Part shown: positions 1 to 5,949 of the stretch, piece after piece
Layout: each line of letters starts with the position of its first letter
How positions within the stretch are numbered: the first letter of the stretch is position 1
Assembly: GCA_019057775.1 (NCBI GenBank)
Contig: JAHLWT010000172.1
Span: 1 to 8,384 of the forward strand
From: Promethearchaeota archaeon
GTDB lineage: Archaea > Asgardarchaeota > Lokiarchaeia > Sigynarchaeales > SOKP01
Reading direction: 5' to 3'
DNA: 8,384 nt
Translations under genes and position numbers: made by a program
Notes under the pieces: generated by a model
Told to the model about the DNA's origin: nothing
What the model saw: the letters and a program-made list of their open reading frames with translations, nothing else
Database searches by the model: none

Positions 1-1
1 G

Positions 2-82
2 ATTGAAACTTTAGGTATTACTGTAGATAGACGTCCTAAAGAAGGCCTCGTAAAAGGGGAAGCTAAACTATTGAAAAAATAG
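2..82 (+). CDS. 3' end of an unrecognised gene (partial)
   Basis: An open frame enters from the left edge and stops at TAG (80-82), giving 26 residues that end in ...GEAKLLKK. The residues are a plausible charged protein C-terminus with the motif ITVDRRPKEGLVKG, which I do not recognise. The stop codon lies inside a short sequence (65-95) that recurs inverted at the right edge of the window, so this gene may mark the left boundary of an inserted island. It could also be a chance open frame, because 26 codons is short. Confidence 0.4.
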   Translation: METLGITVDRRPKEGLVKGEAKLLKK

Positions 83-95
83 GATGTGTCTATTT
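65..95 (+). repeat. Left copy of an inverted repeat at the window edges
   Basis: AAACTAT (65-71), an A-run, then GGATGTGTCT (82-91) match, inverted, ATAGTTT (8342-8348), a T-run and AGACACATCC (8319-8328). The A/T run between the two blocks differs in length by 3 bases. The two exact blocks are 7 and 10 bp, so chance is not excluded, but their order and spacing agree. They could be ends of an island or of separate insertion-sequence copies. Confidence 0.35.
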
Positions 96-547
96 AAAAA
101 AAATTATGATTTTTTTTGATAAAAAAAAGGATTTTTAAAATTTATGACGTATATGTAATATATAGAATTAAGCAACGTAACCTGTACAAAAAAAACAGGA
201 AAGAGATTTTCTTTATTTTAAAGAAAAAAAGAATTGATGAGGAGAGATATTAAGCATATCTAAAGTTTCAGGCAAAAAGATGGAATAAGAAATAATTGAC
301 TTTACTTTTTTATTTGAACCGTATTATCCGAGAAAAAGCAAAGCAGCATATTTAGAATTAATTGAAGTCTTTAGCTTTTTTAGATATTTAACATATCGAA
401 AATAATTTACCGTTAATCGATGAAGGTTAGAAGAACTGAAAAATAACCAACTCCCTTGAAGTTACTGGAGGATGTTTATTTTAAAAATTTTGTTGAATTA
501 TACAATAAAAGCATAAAAAAATATTTATATTTTTTTAATACTTTTCG

Positions 548-556
548 TGATATAAT
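548..556 (+). promoter_or_regulatory. Candidate extended -10 promoter for the 779 gene
   Basis: TG-A-TATAAT is a perfect extended -10 element (TGnTATAAT). No good -35 box lies 15-18 bp upstream, but the region before it is nearly pure A/T. Extended -10 promoters can act without a -35 box. A start near 563 would give a leader of about 215 nt containing the 600-639 hairpin. The same GTGATATAAT string occurs in the promoter of the gene at 2972. Confidence 0.4.
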
Positions 557-599
557 CAAAAATTACTTGGGCACAAGAGTTTAAAATTACCCAAATCCG

Positions 600-639
600 C
601 ACTTTTACAAGCTAATAGTATATTATTGGATTAAAAGTG
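600..639 (+). other. Imperfect hairpin in the leader of the 779 gene
   Basis: Arms CACTTTTA (600-607) and TAAAAGTG (632-639) are exact inverted repeats. Inside them, CAA pairs with TTG (608-610 with 626-628), then TAATA with TATTA (613-617 with 621-625). That gives 16 base pairs interrupted by a 2-nt and a 3-nt bulge. No T-run follows, so it is not an intrinsic terminator. It could be a leader RNA structure or only a product of the AT-rich composition. Confidence 0.35.
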
Positions 640-658
640 TATTAAATATTAGGAAAGA

Positions 659-736
659 ATGATGACAATAAAAAGTTATAATTTGAAGGTTCCCCTAGAA
701 TCGCGCAAAAACGAAGTAGTTTTTTATTTTAAGTAA
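659..736 (+). CDS. Very small open frame (25 aa), doubtful
   Basis: ATG ATG at 659-664 follows an AGGAAAG purine stretch (651-657) that sits too close to be an ideal ribosome site. The frame gives 25 residues (MMTIKSYNLKVPLESRKNEV...) and ends 42 bases before the ATG of the next gene. It could be a leader peptide for the downstream gene or chance. No family is recognised. Confidence 0.15.
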   Translation: MMTIKSYNLKVPLESRKNEVVFYFK

Positions 737-778
737 GATGAAATTACTGCTCATTGAGAGAGAAGGGGGAATTTAGAA

Positions 779-2347
779 ATGAAATTTAAAGACGAGGAAA
801 TAGAGAAACTTGACTTGACTAATGTTGATGATATTGTACGATTGATTTCCGAATTTCTCTGTGGAGAAACATATTATAAACCACCATGCGAAGATGATAA
901 AAAATTACTTTCAGATTTACTGAGTAATTTAAAACAGAAAAAATTTAATTTTGAACAATTTAATGAATTTTTGCTTCTTTTGAATCAAGATAGAATAAGT
1001 GTAGATTTTTTTGAATTTCTCTTTGGAAAAGAAACAATTTCATTACATGATTTGAAGGAGGGTATAATAAAATTCAGAGGATTTTCAATGGTATGTTTCG
1101 GTAATTTCAAAACTGCATATAAACAGCTTGCTCACAAAAATAAAACAGATCTTGAGAAAGTTCTAGCACAACTCTGTAGGGAATCCGATAGTATTTTGCA
1201 CAAATTTAAAAAACGACCTTATCCTATGCTTGAAATTGAACCCATCAGCAGGGACGAAACATGGTATATTGGTTATATTTCTCAGAAAAAATACAAAAAA
1301 GAGAAGAAGTATTTGGAGAATTCACTCCTTTCTGACCCAAAAAGGAAAGGAAGATTTCTACTAAGAGCATCACAAAAATATCTAGAAATGGCGGAAATTA
1401 TAAAAAGAGTGGAAAAGAAGGCTTTGAGAAACGCAAATATTTATCTCACATGGGACTATATGGACGTTTATATAGCTACTTCAATGAGGCATAAATGGGA
1501 ATTTCAAGAAGTTTTTGATTTTATAAAAGAGGTATTTGACTATAGTAATATAAAAGACCTTAACCTTCGGTATTTTGATCCCACACAGTCTAAATGTAAA
1601 GATAGAATAGATAAAGGTTTAATTGAGGGTTTAATGTTGAAAAGAGTTCTGTGTTCTATTTATATGGCTCAAGAGAGTGATACTATGGGTAAAGATTCTG
1701 AGCTTGCTTCAACTTTAGCACAAGGAAAGCCTGTCATAGCGTATGTGCCAAAGATCGACATTGATAAATATTCAGAAAAAATTAAAAAATATCCGTTAGA
1801 TTACTTTGAGAAAAGATTGCTGATTCTACAGGCTGAGGGAGTATTCGAGGATGAAAAATGTATTAATGAACTTGAAAGTTACGATCAGGAATTTTTGAAA
1901 AAGATTGAAAGATTTCTGAAAAAATTGGATAATCACCGCTTCCATCACCGTCTTTCTTTATTGGAGGAAGAAGAGGAGAAATTTAAAGTCAAATATACTT
2001 ATTTTCCTGCAATATGTAAAATTCTTGCAATAGCAGAACATCACAATTTTGAAAGACGAGCTGATAATTTGAGAGAAAATCATCCATTGGCTATTCAGGT
2101 AGATTTGCAATTTGGCGTTGCAAATGGGGTTTTGGTAGTAAGGCACGTTAAAGAGTGTGCTAATTTACTTAAGAGGATATTGACTAATAGTATGGAATTT
2201 ACCATAAAACATATCGGGAAGAGAGGTAAGGGTATCACTATACTTGAAGAAATAATTTCCAAATCTCCCTTCCGAGTTGTGACTGATGATGAAAAATTAA
2301 CTAATTCTTTTTGGAATTTTTATTTAAATCACAGATTAAATAATTAA
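779..2347 (+). CDS. TIR/nucleoside-deoxyribosyltransferase-like domain protein, defence candidate
   Basis: This is a 522-residue soluble protein without a signal peptide or membrane segment. Residues 1-215 are mostly helical and charged, with a conserved-looking block RGFSMVCFGNFKTAYKQL (100-117). Residues about 219-325 form an alpha/beta nucleotide-binding core: strand with MDVYIATSMR (228-237), then YFDPTQSKCKDRIDKG (265-280), then SDTMGKDSELASTLAQGKPVIAY (300-322, split by the pocket). E308 before the LAQGKPVIAY strand sits where deoxyribosyltransferase-like and TIR-like folds keep their catalytic or ribose-binding glutamate. A C-terminal block HPLAIQVDLQFGVANG (435-450) followed by VLVVR looks like a separate conserved part. 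From these family features I infer NAD or nucleotide-derivative cleavage; substrate and trigger are unknown. The AGAAGGGGGA site at 761-770 supports this ATG. The next gene follows after 25 bases and is probably cotranscribed. Confidence 0.7.
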   Translation: MKFKDEEIEKLDLTNVDDIVRLISEFLCGETYYKPPCEDDKKLLSDLLSNLKQKKFNFEQFNEFLLLLNQDRISVDFFEFLFGKETISLHDLKEGIIKFRGFSMVCFGNFKTAYKQLAHKNKTDLEKVLAQLCRESDSILHKFKKRPYPMLEIEPISRDETWYIGYISQKKYKKEKKYLENSLLSDPKRKGRFLLRASQKYLEMAEIIKRVEKKALRNANIYLTWDYMDVYIATSMRHKWEFQEVFDFIKEVFDYSNIKDLNLRYFDPTQSKCKDRIDKGLIEGLMLKRVLCSIYMAQESDTMGKDSELASTLAQGKPVIAYVPKIDIDKYSEKIKKYPLDYFEKRLLILQAEGVFEDEKCINELESYDQEFLKKIERFLKKLDNHRFHHRLSLLEEEEEKFKVKYTYFPAICKILAIAEHHNFERRADNLRENHPLAIQVDLQFGVANGVLVVRHVKECANLLKRILTNSMEFTIKHIGKRGKGITILEEIISKSPFRVVTDDEKLTNSFWNFYLNHRLNN

Positions 2348-2372
2348 TAAGGTTAAATAGGAGGATTGAAAA

Positions 2373-2552
2373 ATGGTGAGAGTATTTAAAGTTAGAAAGC
2401 CTGGACCAACAGAGTTAACATGGGAAGAAAAGAATTCCGCTGATTACCGCTATTATCCCGAGGATGATAGCAAGTTGCGAAATTTTATTAACAAGAACGT
2501 AAATCAAAAGGGAAAACACAAAAAACTAACGAATATTCAAAAGTGTAGATAG
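2373..2552 (+). CDS. Small basic hypothetical protein (59 aa)
   Basis: The frame starts at ATG 2373 with a perfect AGGAGG (2359-2364) 8 bases upstream and ends at TAG 2550-2552. The ribosome site is better than that of the preceding gene, which argues strongly for translation. The product begins MVRVFKVRKPGPTELTWEEK, has an acidic-aromatic middle (ADYRYYPEDD, residues 23-32) and a lysine-rich tail. No cysteine pair, membrane segment or known domain is seen and I do not recognise the family. It follows the TIR/DRT-like gene by 25 bases and precedes the only clear terminator, so the two form one unit. A partner, inhibitor or sensor of the large protein is possible but is only inferred from position. 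Confidence 0.65.
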   Translation: MVRVFKVRKPGPTELTWEEKNSADYRYYPEDDSKLRNFINKNVNQKGKHKKLTNIQKCR

Positions 2553-2906
2553 TAATAGCTAAATTTGTTAAAAGTGTTAAAGTAAGATTGTTTATGCTTT
2601 ACAATTATCTAACTTTTTCTAGCTTTTAATAAATTTAAAAGATTACGGCTTGTTAGATCTAAAAATGTTTTCTTGTTTATTTTTATTAACATAAATTGCT
2701 TTATTTAACTAAAAATCCCTTTAATATTTATACTAAAGGGATTTTTAGTTTTAAAAAGGTATTTACTAAAAGTTAACGATTTCTTTGGCTATAATTAATT
2801 TAGGTAATTATACCTTCTGGACATGTAAATAGAAAAAAATAAGGAGAAATCATAAAAGGAAAAAACGCAAAATAAAGAATTATATCGTAAGGTTTATAGA
2901 AGTCAA
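2553..2906. other. AT-rich intergenic region between two + strand units
   Basis: No gene is supported here. A minus-strand open frame across 2800-3090 has no ribosome site and covers the start of the next gene antisense, so it is a shadow. The stretch holds a terminator at 2707-2752; the promoter of the next gene lies just beyond it. Confidence 0.6.
2707..2752 (+). terminator. Intrinsic terminator after the 779-2552 unit
   Basis: A perfect 17-bp inverted repeat, AACTAAAAATCCCTTTA (2707-2723) and TAAAGGGATTTTTAGTT (2734-2750), encloses a 10-nt loop, and T residues follow. The only G/C-rich part is CCCTTT/AAAGGG near the loop. The A-rich left arm means it could also terminate transcription from the right. 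It lies 155 bases after the 59-aa gene and separates that unit from the Ntn-hydrolase unit. Confidence 0.8.
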
Positions 2907-2908
2907 AT

Positions 2909-2935
2909 TTGACATTATGAAAGGAGTGATATAAT
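2909..2935 (+). promoter_or_regulatory. Promoter of the Ntn-hydrolase gene
   Basis: A consensus TTGACA (2909-2914) and a TATAAT (2930-2935) are separated by 15 bp, shorter than the usual 17. An upstream TG (2927-2928) makes the -10 an extended TGnTATAAT, which can compensate. Transcription would begin near 2942, about 30 bases before the ATG at 2972. The AAGGAG inside the spacer (2921-2926) could also be read as a ribosome site for an in-frame ATT codon at 2936, which would add 12 residues; the promoter reading is preferred. Confidence 0.6.
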
Positions 2936-2971
2936 ATTAAAATTAAAGAGAATCCAAAGAGAGGGAAATCA

Positions 2972-3754
2972 ATGACACAATTAATCGGGGTATTATGTGA
3001 AAACAAAAAAAAGGTAATCATGCTTTCAGATAGAATGGTTTCTACGGGTAACGGAACTTTAGCCTTTGAACATGAAAGCAAATCAGACATTATTTCACCT
3101 CATGCAATGATTCTTACTGCTGGAACTATTCATGAAACAGAATTAATAGACGATACTAAAGAAGAAGTGAAAGAAACAACCCCCATAAGAAAAATAGCAG
3201 AAAATTTAGCAGAAAATTATAGGAAAATTAGAAAAAAAAGAATTGAACAAGAGATATTAGAAAAGGTTGGTTTGTCTTCATTTCAAGAATTTCATGAAAA
3301 ACATAACTTATTACATTCAGGTTTTGTTGCAGACCTAACTGAAAAAATTCAAAATTATAATTTGGAAGTATCTTTTTTATTAGGTGGTGTCGATGAGGAT
3401 TCTCATCTTTATAGAATTTGTGAACCAGGAAGATGCGTCGTTTTCGATGCATTAGGATTCTGTGGTATTGGAGTTGGAGACAGACATAGCGACCCAGTAT
3501 TTGCATTTTATAGGTTTTCTCCGAATTTGCCTGAAGAAGAAGCTTTGAGAATTACATTTGAAGCAAAAAAGAGAGCCGAAATGGCTGGAGGCGTAGGGCG
3601 GGAAACAGATGCATGGATTATAGATAAAGAGGGAATTTATAAAGTTGATAATGAAACGATAATACATTTGGAGGAATTACATGAAAAACAAGAAGATATC
3701 TCAAAATTCCTTAAAACAGCTAAAATTAAAAGAAGGAAAATTAAAATATCGTGA
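2972..3754 (+). CDS. Proteasome beta/HslV-like Ntn hydrolase, orphan
   Basis: This 260-residue protein begins MTQLIGVLC. Met removal would expose Thr2 as an N-terminal nucleophile. The first 52 residues follow the proteasome beta/HslV pattern: beta strand from Thr2, then IMLSD with D20 where HslV has Asp17, then ESKSDI with K37 where HslV has Lys33, then MILTAG (46-51) before the glycine turn. A second half has FLLGGVDEDSHLYRI (135-149) and a glycine turn GIGVGD (165-170), like the DG...G and GSG regions of the family. At 260 residues it is longer than HslV (about 175), with a charged helical insert near 60-130. Peptidase activity is inferred. No ATPase partner (HslU, ClpX, Mpa) or alpha subunit is encoded nearby, so it may self-assemble like Anbu-type proteins or act on small substrates. 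The upstream AGAGAGGGA (2958-2966) is a moderate ribosome site. Fold confidence is good; function is open. Confidence 0.65.
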   Translation: MTQLIGVLCENKKKVIMLSDRMVSTGNGTLAFEHESKSDIISPHAMILTAGTIHETELIDDTKEEVKETTPIRKIAENLAENYRKIRKKRIEQEILEKVGLSSFQEFHEKHNLLHSGFVADLTEKIQNYNLEVSFLLGGVDEDSHLYRICEPGRCVVFDALGFCGIGVGDRHSDPVFAFYRFSPNLPEEEALRITFEAKKRAEMAGGVGRETDAWIIDKEGIYKVDNETIIHLEELHEKQEDISKFLKTAKIKRRKIKIS

Positions 3755-3899
3755 AAGTCAAATAGAATGGAAAAAGATAAAATTTGAAGAAAAGGGAAAA
3801 AAATTTAAAAAAGAAGAGTTAAATCCTAATCATTGTAAGGATTTTAATGAATTGATTCGTAAGGCTTGTTTAGGTAAGTCAAAAGCTCAAAAAACATAA
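3681..3899 (+). CDS. Basic small protein overlapping the Ntn-hydrolase 3' end (72 aa)
   Basis: ATG 3681 is preceded by GGAGG (3670-3674) at a 6-base spacing, inside the preceding gene, and the two genes overlap by 74 bases in different frames. This points to translational coupling rather than a shadow frame. The product is extremely lysine-rich for 50 residues (probably one long helix), then NPNHCKDFNELIRKACLG (residues 48-65), which looks like a short conserved amphipathic motif. The family is not recognised. Its last 56 bases lie antisense to the end of an ISXO2-type transposase remnant, so the native C-terminus may have been replaced by insertion-sequence DNA. Alternatively the overlap could reflect a frameshift in the upstream gene, but the clean ribosome site argues against that. 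Confidence 0.55.
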   Translation: MKNKKISQNSLKQLKLKEGKLKYRESQIEWKKIKFEEKGKKFKKEELNPNHCKDFNELIRKACLGKSKAQKT

Positions 3900-4107
3900 A
3901 ATTTCCATTTCCTCTTTGATTATACCTAAAGGCAAATTCATCAATATATTTTTGCAAATGTTTTTTTGATACCCAAATATGGGTACCAGAAATGCTATTC
4001 TTTAGCCTTGACCAAAAACCTTCGATAGATTGAATATGGTAATCACCCCTTACGTATTCCTTAACGGCGTGTTTGACATAATCATGGAAATAGCCTTCTT
4101 TTTTAAG
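3844..4107 (-). pseudogene. 3' fragment of an ISXO2/IS1595-type transposase
   Basis: The minus-strand frame from 4107 to the TAA at 3844-3846 gives 87 residues with the pattern of the C-terminal third of ISXO2-like transposases: GYFHDYVKHAVKEYVRGDYH, then IQSIEGFWSRLKNSISGTH, then VSKKHLQKYIDEFAFRYN. The IEGFW glutamate is the position of the last catalytic acidic residue in this superfamily. The zinc-ribbon N-terminus and the first two catalytic residues are absent, and the frame runs into unrelated sequence at about 4108, where a REP-transposase element begins. This is an inactive remnant. Confidence 0.75.
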
Positions 4108-4114
4108 GTTGAAA

Positions 4115-4340
4115 GGAATTAGAGGGTCAGGTATTGCAATATAACAAAGGATAGCTATATTGGCAACATGACCAGACCATTACGGATAGAATTTAAAGGT
4201 GCAGTTTATCACATCACCTCCAGAGGAAATGCCAGGCAGGCGTTCTTCCTTGATGAGAAAGACTTTACTGATTTCCTTGGCGTCTTATGTTTGAAAGTGA
4301 TATTGAAAGACCTGACCCCATAATCCTCCCCTCTAATTCC
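4115..4340 (+). mobile_element. Internally deleted REP-transposase element with inverted ends
   Basis: The left end at 4115-4142 begins GGAATTAGAGGGTCAGGT and continues ATTGCAATAT. The right end, read on the minus strand from 4340 to 4300, begins GGAATTAGAGGG, has 13 extra bases, then TCAGGTCTTTCAATAT. The two ends are therefore inverted copies that differ by one small indel. Between them lies only the 5' part of a tyrosine (Y1) transposase gene. This looks like a non-autonomous, deletion-derived unit of about 225 bp that landed next to or inside the ISXO2 remnant. Confidence 0.6.
4168..4323 (+). pseudogene. Truncated REP-associated tyrosine transposase (RAYT, Y1_Tnp)
   Basis: The frame encodes 51 residues. 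The first 41 or so, MTRPLRIEFKGAVYHITSRG then NARQAFFLDEKDFTDFLGVL, are the typical N-terminus of REP-associated (IS200-like, Y1_Tnp) transposases. The frame then runs into the right end repeat of the element and stops at 4321-4323. Complete members are several times longer and carry an HUH pair and a catalytic tyrosine; both are missing here. No good ribosome site precedes the ATG. This is an inactive fragment left by an internal deletion. Confidence 0.8.
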
Positions 4341-4362
4341 ATCCATTAATTTTTAACTAATT

Positions 4363-4548
4363 TCAAGAGAAAAAATAAATCAAAATGAGTGGAATAAATA
4401 GACACATGTTAATGCTCAGTAATCCGGTAACTTTTTCTAAATTTTCATAAGGGGTTAGAGGTTGTGGCACCGTTAGCGTGAGAAGAAAAAGGTAAAGAGG
4501 GAAAATACTTAATAATACTAACTTGAAGGATTTATTTAAAAGAATCAA
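4363..4548 (-). CDS. Possible small membrane protein (61 aa), weak
   Basis: A minus-strand frame with a TTG start gives 61 residues with two hydrophobic stretches, VLLSIFPLYLFLLTLTV (residues 11-27) and MCLFIPLILIYFF (48-60), joined by a polar turn. It follows the E1-like gene by about 60 bases on the same strand. No ribosome site is seen before the TTG and no ATG is available. AT-rich DNA readily yields such hydrophobic frames by chance, so I rate it low. If real, it would be the fourth gene of the ubiquitin-like operon. Confidence 0.2.
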   Translation of the reverse strand: MILLNKSFKLVLLSIFPLYLFLLTLTVPQPLTPYENLEKVTGLLSINMCLFIPLILIYFFS

Positions 4549-4558
4549 ATATAATTTG

Positions 4559-4582
4559 TCGATAATAAAGATTTGACCCTCA
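4559..4582 (-). repeat. Third copy of the RAYT-type end repeat
   Basis: Read on the minus strand, 4582-4559 is TGAGGGTCAAATCTTTATTA then TCGA. This resembles the element ends at 4115 and 4340 (GGGTCAGGT, then TT, then AATAT/ATTAT). It lies 27 bases beyond the stop codon of the E1-like gene. It suggests a second element end nearby, or the remnant of a larger element that spanned 4115-4582. Confidence 0.4.
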
Positions 4583-4608
4583 GATACGCTCTATCTTACC
4601 AAACTTTG

Positions 4609-5949
4609 TTAGGTAAATTTTCCACAGTTACAGGCACAGTCTGGAGATTTCCCAAGCTGGCGAACTTGATAGTGAGAAATACTTAAGGCATCTATATTGA
4701 GGACGTTATCCAAACAAAAATCTTTGAAATTCTCTACCCTTTCTTTTATAATTTCCGCGGCAAGGAGTACCCCACTAAATGCTGAGATAAAAGAAACTGT
4801 AGGTATAAATTGGGAGGATTCTATAGTTTTGGGATAAAGACAACCGAGACATGCTTTTTCCGAAATATTATCATGCCTTGAAATTTGAATCTTTGACACT
4901 TCAGTACCTCCGCAAAGAAGAACTTTTGGCAAATCTTTCTGGATTTCCCAGCGACTTTCGTTATTATCTACACCAACCACAGTTAAATCCATTCCAAACG
5001 CCTTTCTAGGATTTTTTAACTCTTGATATTTTACAGAGAAAGCAGATTTTACACCCAAATAATTATCTGCAAACTTCCTTGCTACCTCTATCTTAGATTT
5101 TTGAAGAATGGCATCTTCTGCCATAGTAAGAAGATAGCGATTAAGGTTTGATATTTCAAGCTTTTGGGGTTCTACTAATATAAGATTTCCTTTGAGTCCA
5201 GGAATAGCACATAATGTGTATAAAGTACCTGAATTTATAGCCCCAAGACTTATCAAATCTAGTGTATCTATAAAAATAGAAGTAGGTAATCGAGGATTTA
5301 TCATAGGGTTATTTTTAAAACCATAATCAAAAGTGGAAAAGACGATAGAGCCTTCTGCAATTGTGTTGTATGGATTGCTCTCCTTAAATGTACTAAACAT
5401 AGCTTTGAAAGCTTCTGCCGCACCAATACATGCTGCTGTCTGGGCTCCGATAGGATTAGGATTATTGCTTACCCAGTCAAGAGGATTCCCTTGAGTATTA
5501 ACATAAGCAATCCATCCATCGGAATTAATAAAAATTGTTCTACCTAAATCTGTTTCGCAAGAGCCAATAGCGATGACTATATCATATCTTTTTTGTTTAT
5601 TTCCCTTTTCCAGGCTCAGGCAAGGATTTATTTTTTTACAGAGACTTTCTAAGCAAGCTGACAGATAGTCTTTTTTAGCAAAAGGGAACTTTATAGTAGT
5701 TTTAGTGTCAGACGGAAGGACAAGATCAATTGATAGGCAAAATCGTGATAGTAAATTTGCAATCATAAAAAGCATATGTTGACCATTAAATGTTTGGAGT
5801 ATTTCCTTAGGTCCGGTGATAGCTACCTCTATAGATTTAAGTCTCGTAAAATATTCTAAGTCCTTTCCTGAACCTACAGAATATTTTGAAAATAAAAGAG
5901 TTCTACTGTAGAACTCTTCAACAAAGTTATCGGGTAACTTAATATTCAT
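4609..5949 (-). CDS. E1-like ubiquitin/ThiF-family activating enzyme, two Rossmann halves
   Basis: This 446-residue protein is inferred to adenylate the C-terminal glycine of the ubiquitin-like protein and may then pass it on as a thioester. Residues about 230-400 form an active ThiF/MoeB-type domain: glycine loop LGAINSG (235-241), SNLNRY with arginine finger R271, K286 and D328 in VVGVDNN. These match the ATP-handling residues of MoeB. A CLGC pair (367-370) and CACNC (438-442) look like a zinc site at the C-terminus. Residues about 38-190 look like a second, degenerate Rossmann domain (IEVAITG, SIDLVLP, YDIVIAIGS, then NPIGAQTAACIGAAEAFKA) without those residues. The transfer cysteine is not assignable; C346 is a candidate. 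AGGAGG at 5957-5962 supports the start. The ATG overlaps the JAMM gene by 11 bases. No E2-like motif is visible. Confidence 0.8.
   Translation of the reverse strand: MNIKLPDNFVEEFYSRTLLFSKYSVGSGKDLEYFTRLKSIEVAITGPKEILQTFNGQHMLFMIANLLSRFCLSIDLVLPSDTKTTIKFPFAKKDYLSACLESLCKKINPCLSLEKGNKQKRYDIVIAIGSCETDLGRTIFINSDGWIAYVNTQGNPLDWVSNNPNPIGAQTAACIGAAEAFKAMFSTFKESNPYNTIAEGSIVFSTFDYGFKNNPMINPRLPTSIFIDTLDLISLGAINSGTLYTLCAIPGLKGNLILVEPQKLEISNLNRYLLTMAEDAILQKSKIEVARKFADNYLGVKSAFSVKYQELKNPRKAFGMDLTVVGVDNNESRWEIQKDLPKVLLCGGTEVSKIQISRHDNISEKACLGCLYPKTIESSQFIPTVSFISAFSGVLLAAEIIKERVENFKDFCLDNVLNIDALSISHYQVRQLGKSPDCACNCGKFT

Larger units (their letters stand above)
83..778. other. Gene-poor AT-rich stretch upstream of the TIR/DRT-like gene
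   Basis: No convincing gene is seen in about 700 bases. Two short open frames were noticed: 289-405 (38 codons without a usual start codon, including FEPYYPRKSKAAYLELIEVF, which reads like eroded coding sequence), and a 25-codon frame at 659-736, listed separately. The part from 540 onward looks like the promoter and leader of the gene at 779. The part before it may be decayed DNA from an older insertion. Long A and T runs dominate 95-150 and 186-230. Confidence 0.6.

Noticed and set aside
1..10. GATTGAAACT at the left edge resembles the 3' end of many CRISPR repeats
   Set aside because: No second copy, no spacer pattern and no cas-like gene in the window; the bases lie in an open reading frame.
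1958..2146. Minus-strand open frames inside 1958-2146, 2800-3090, 3228-3667 and 7811-8011
   Set aside because: All lie largely antisense to well-supported genes, lack ribosome sites and give no recognisable protein.
2936..2971. In-frame ATT start with AAGGAG upstream, giving the Ntn hydrolase a 12-residue propeptide
   Set aside because: ATT starts are rare, and the AAGGAG lies between a consensus -35 and an extended -10 so would not be in the transcript. ATG 2972 directly yields a Met-Thr end suited to the nucleophile.
3844..4179. Reading the ISXO2-type frame further to 4179 as one protein
   Set aside because: Family similarity stops near 4107. Beyond that the frame crosses the end repeat of the REP-transposase element, so the continued openness is accidental.
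4582..4616. Possible terminator after the E1-like gene (AGATA/TATCT and TTACC/GGTAA arms)
   Set aside because: Stems are short, one contains a mismatch and overlaps the stop codon, and no T-run follows.
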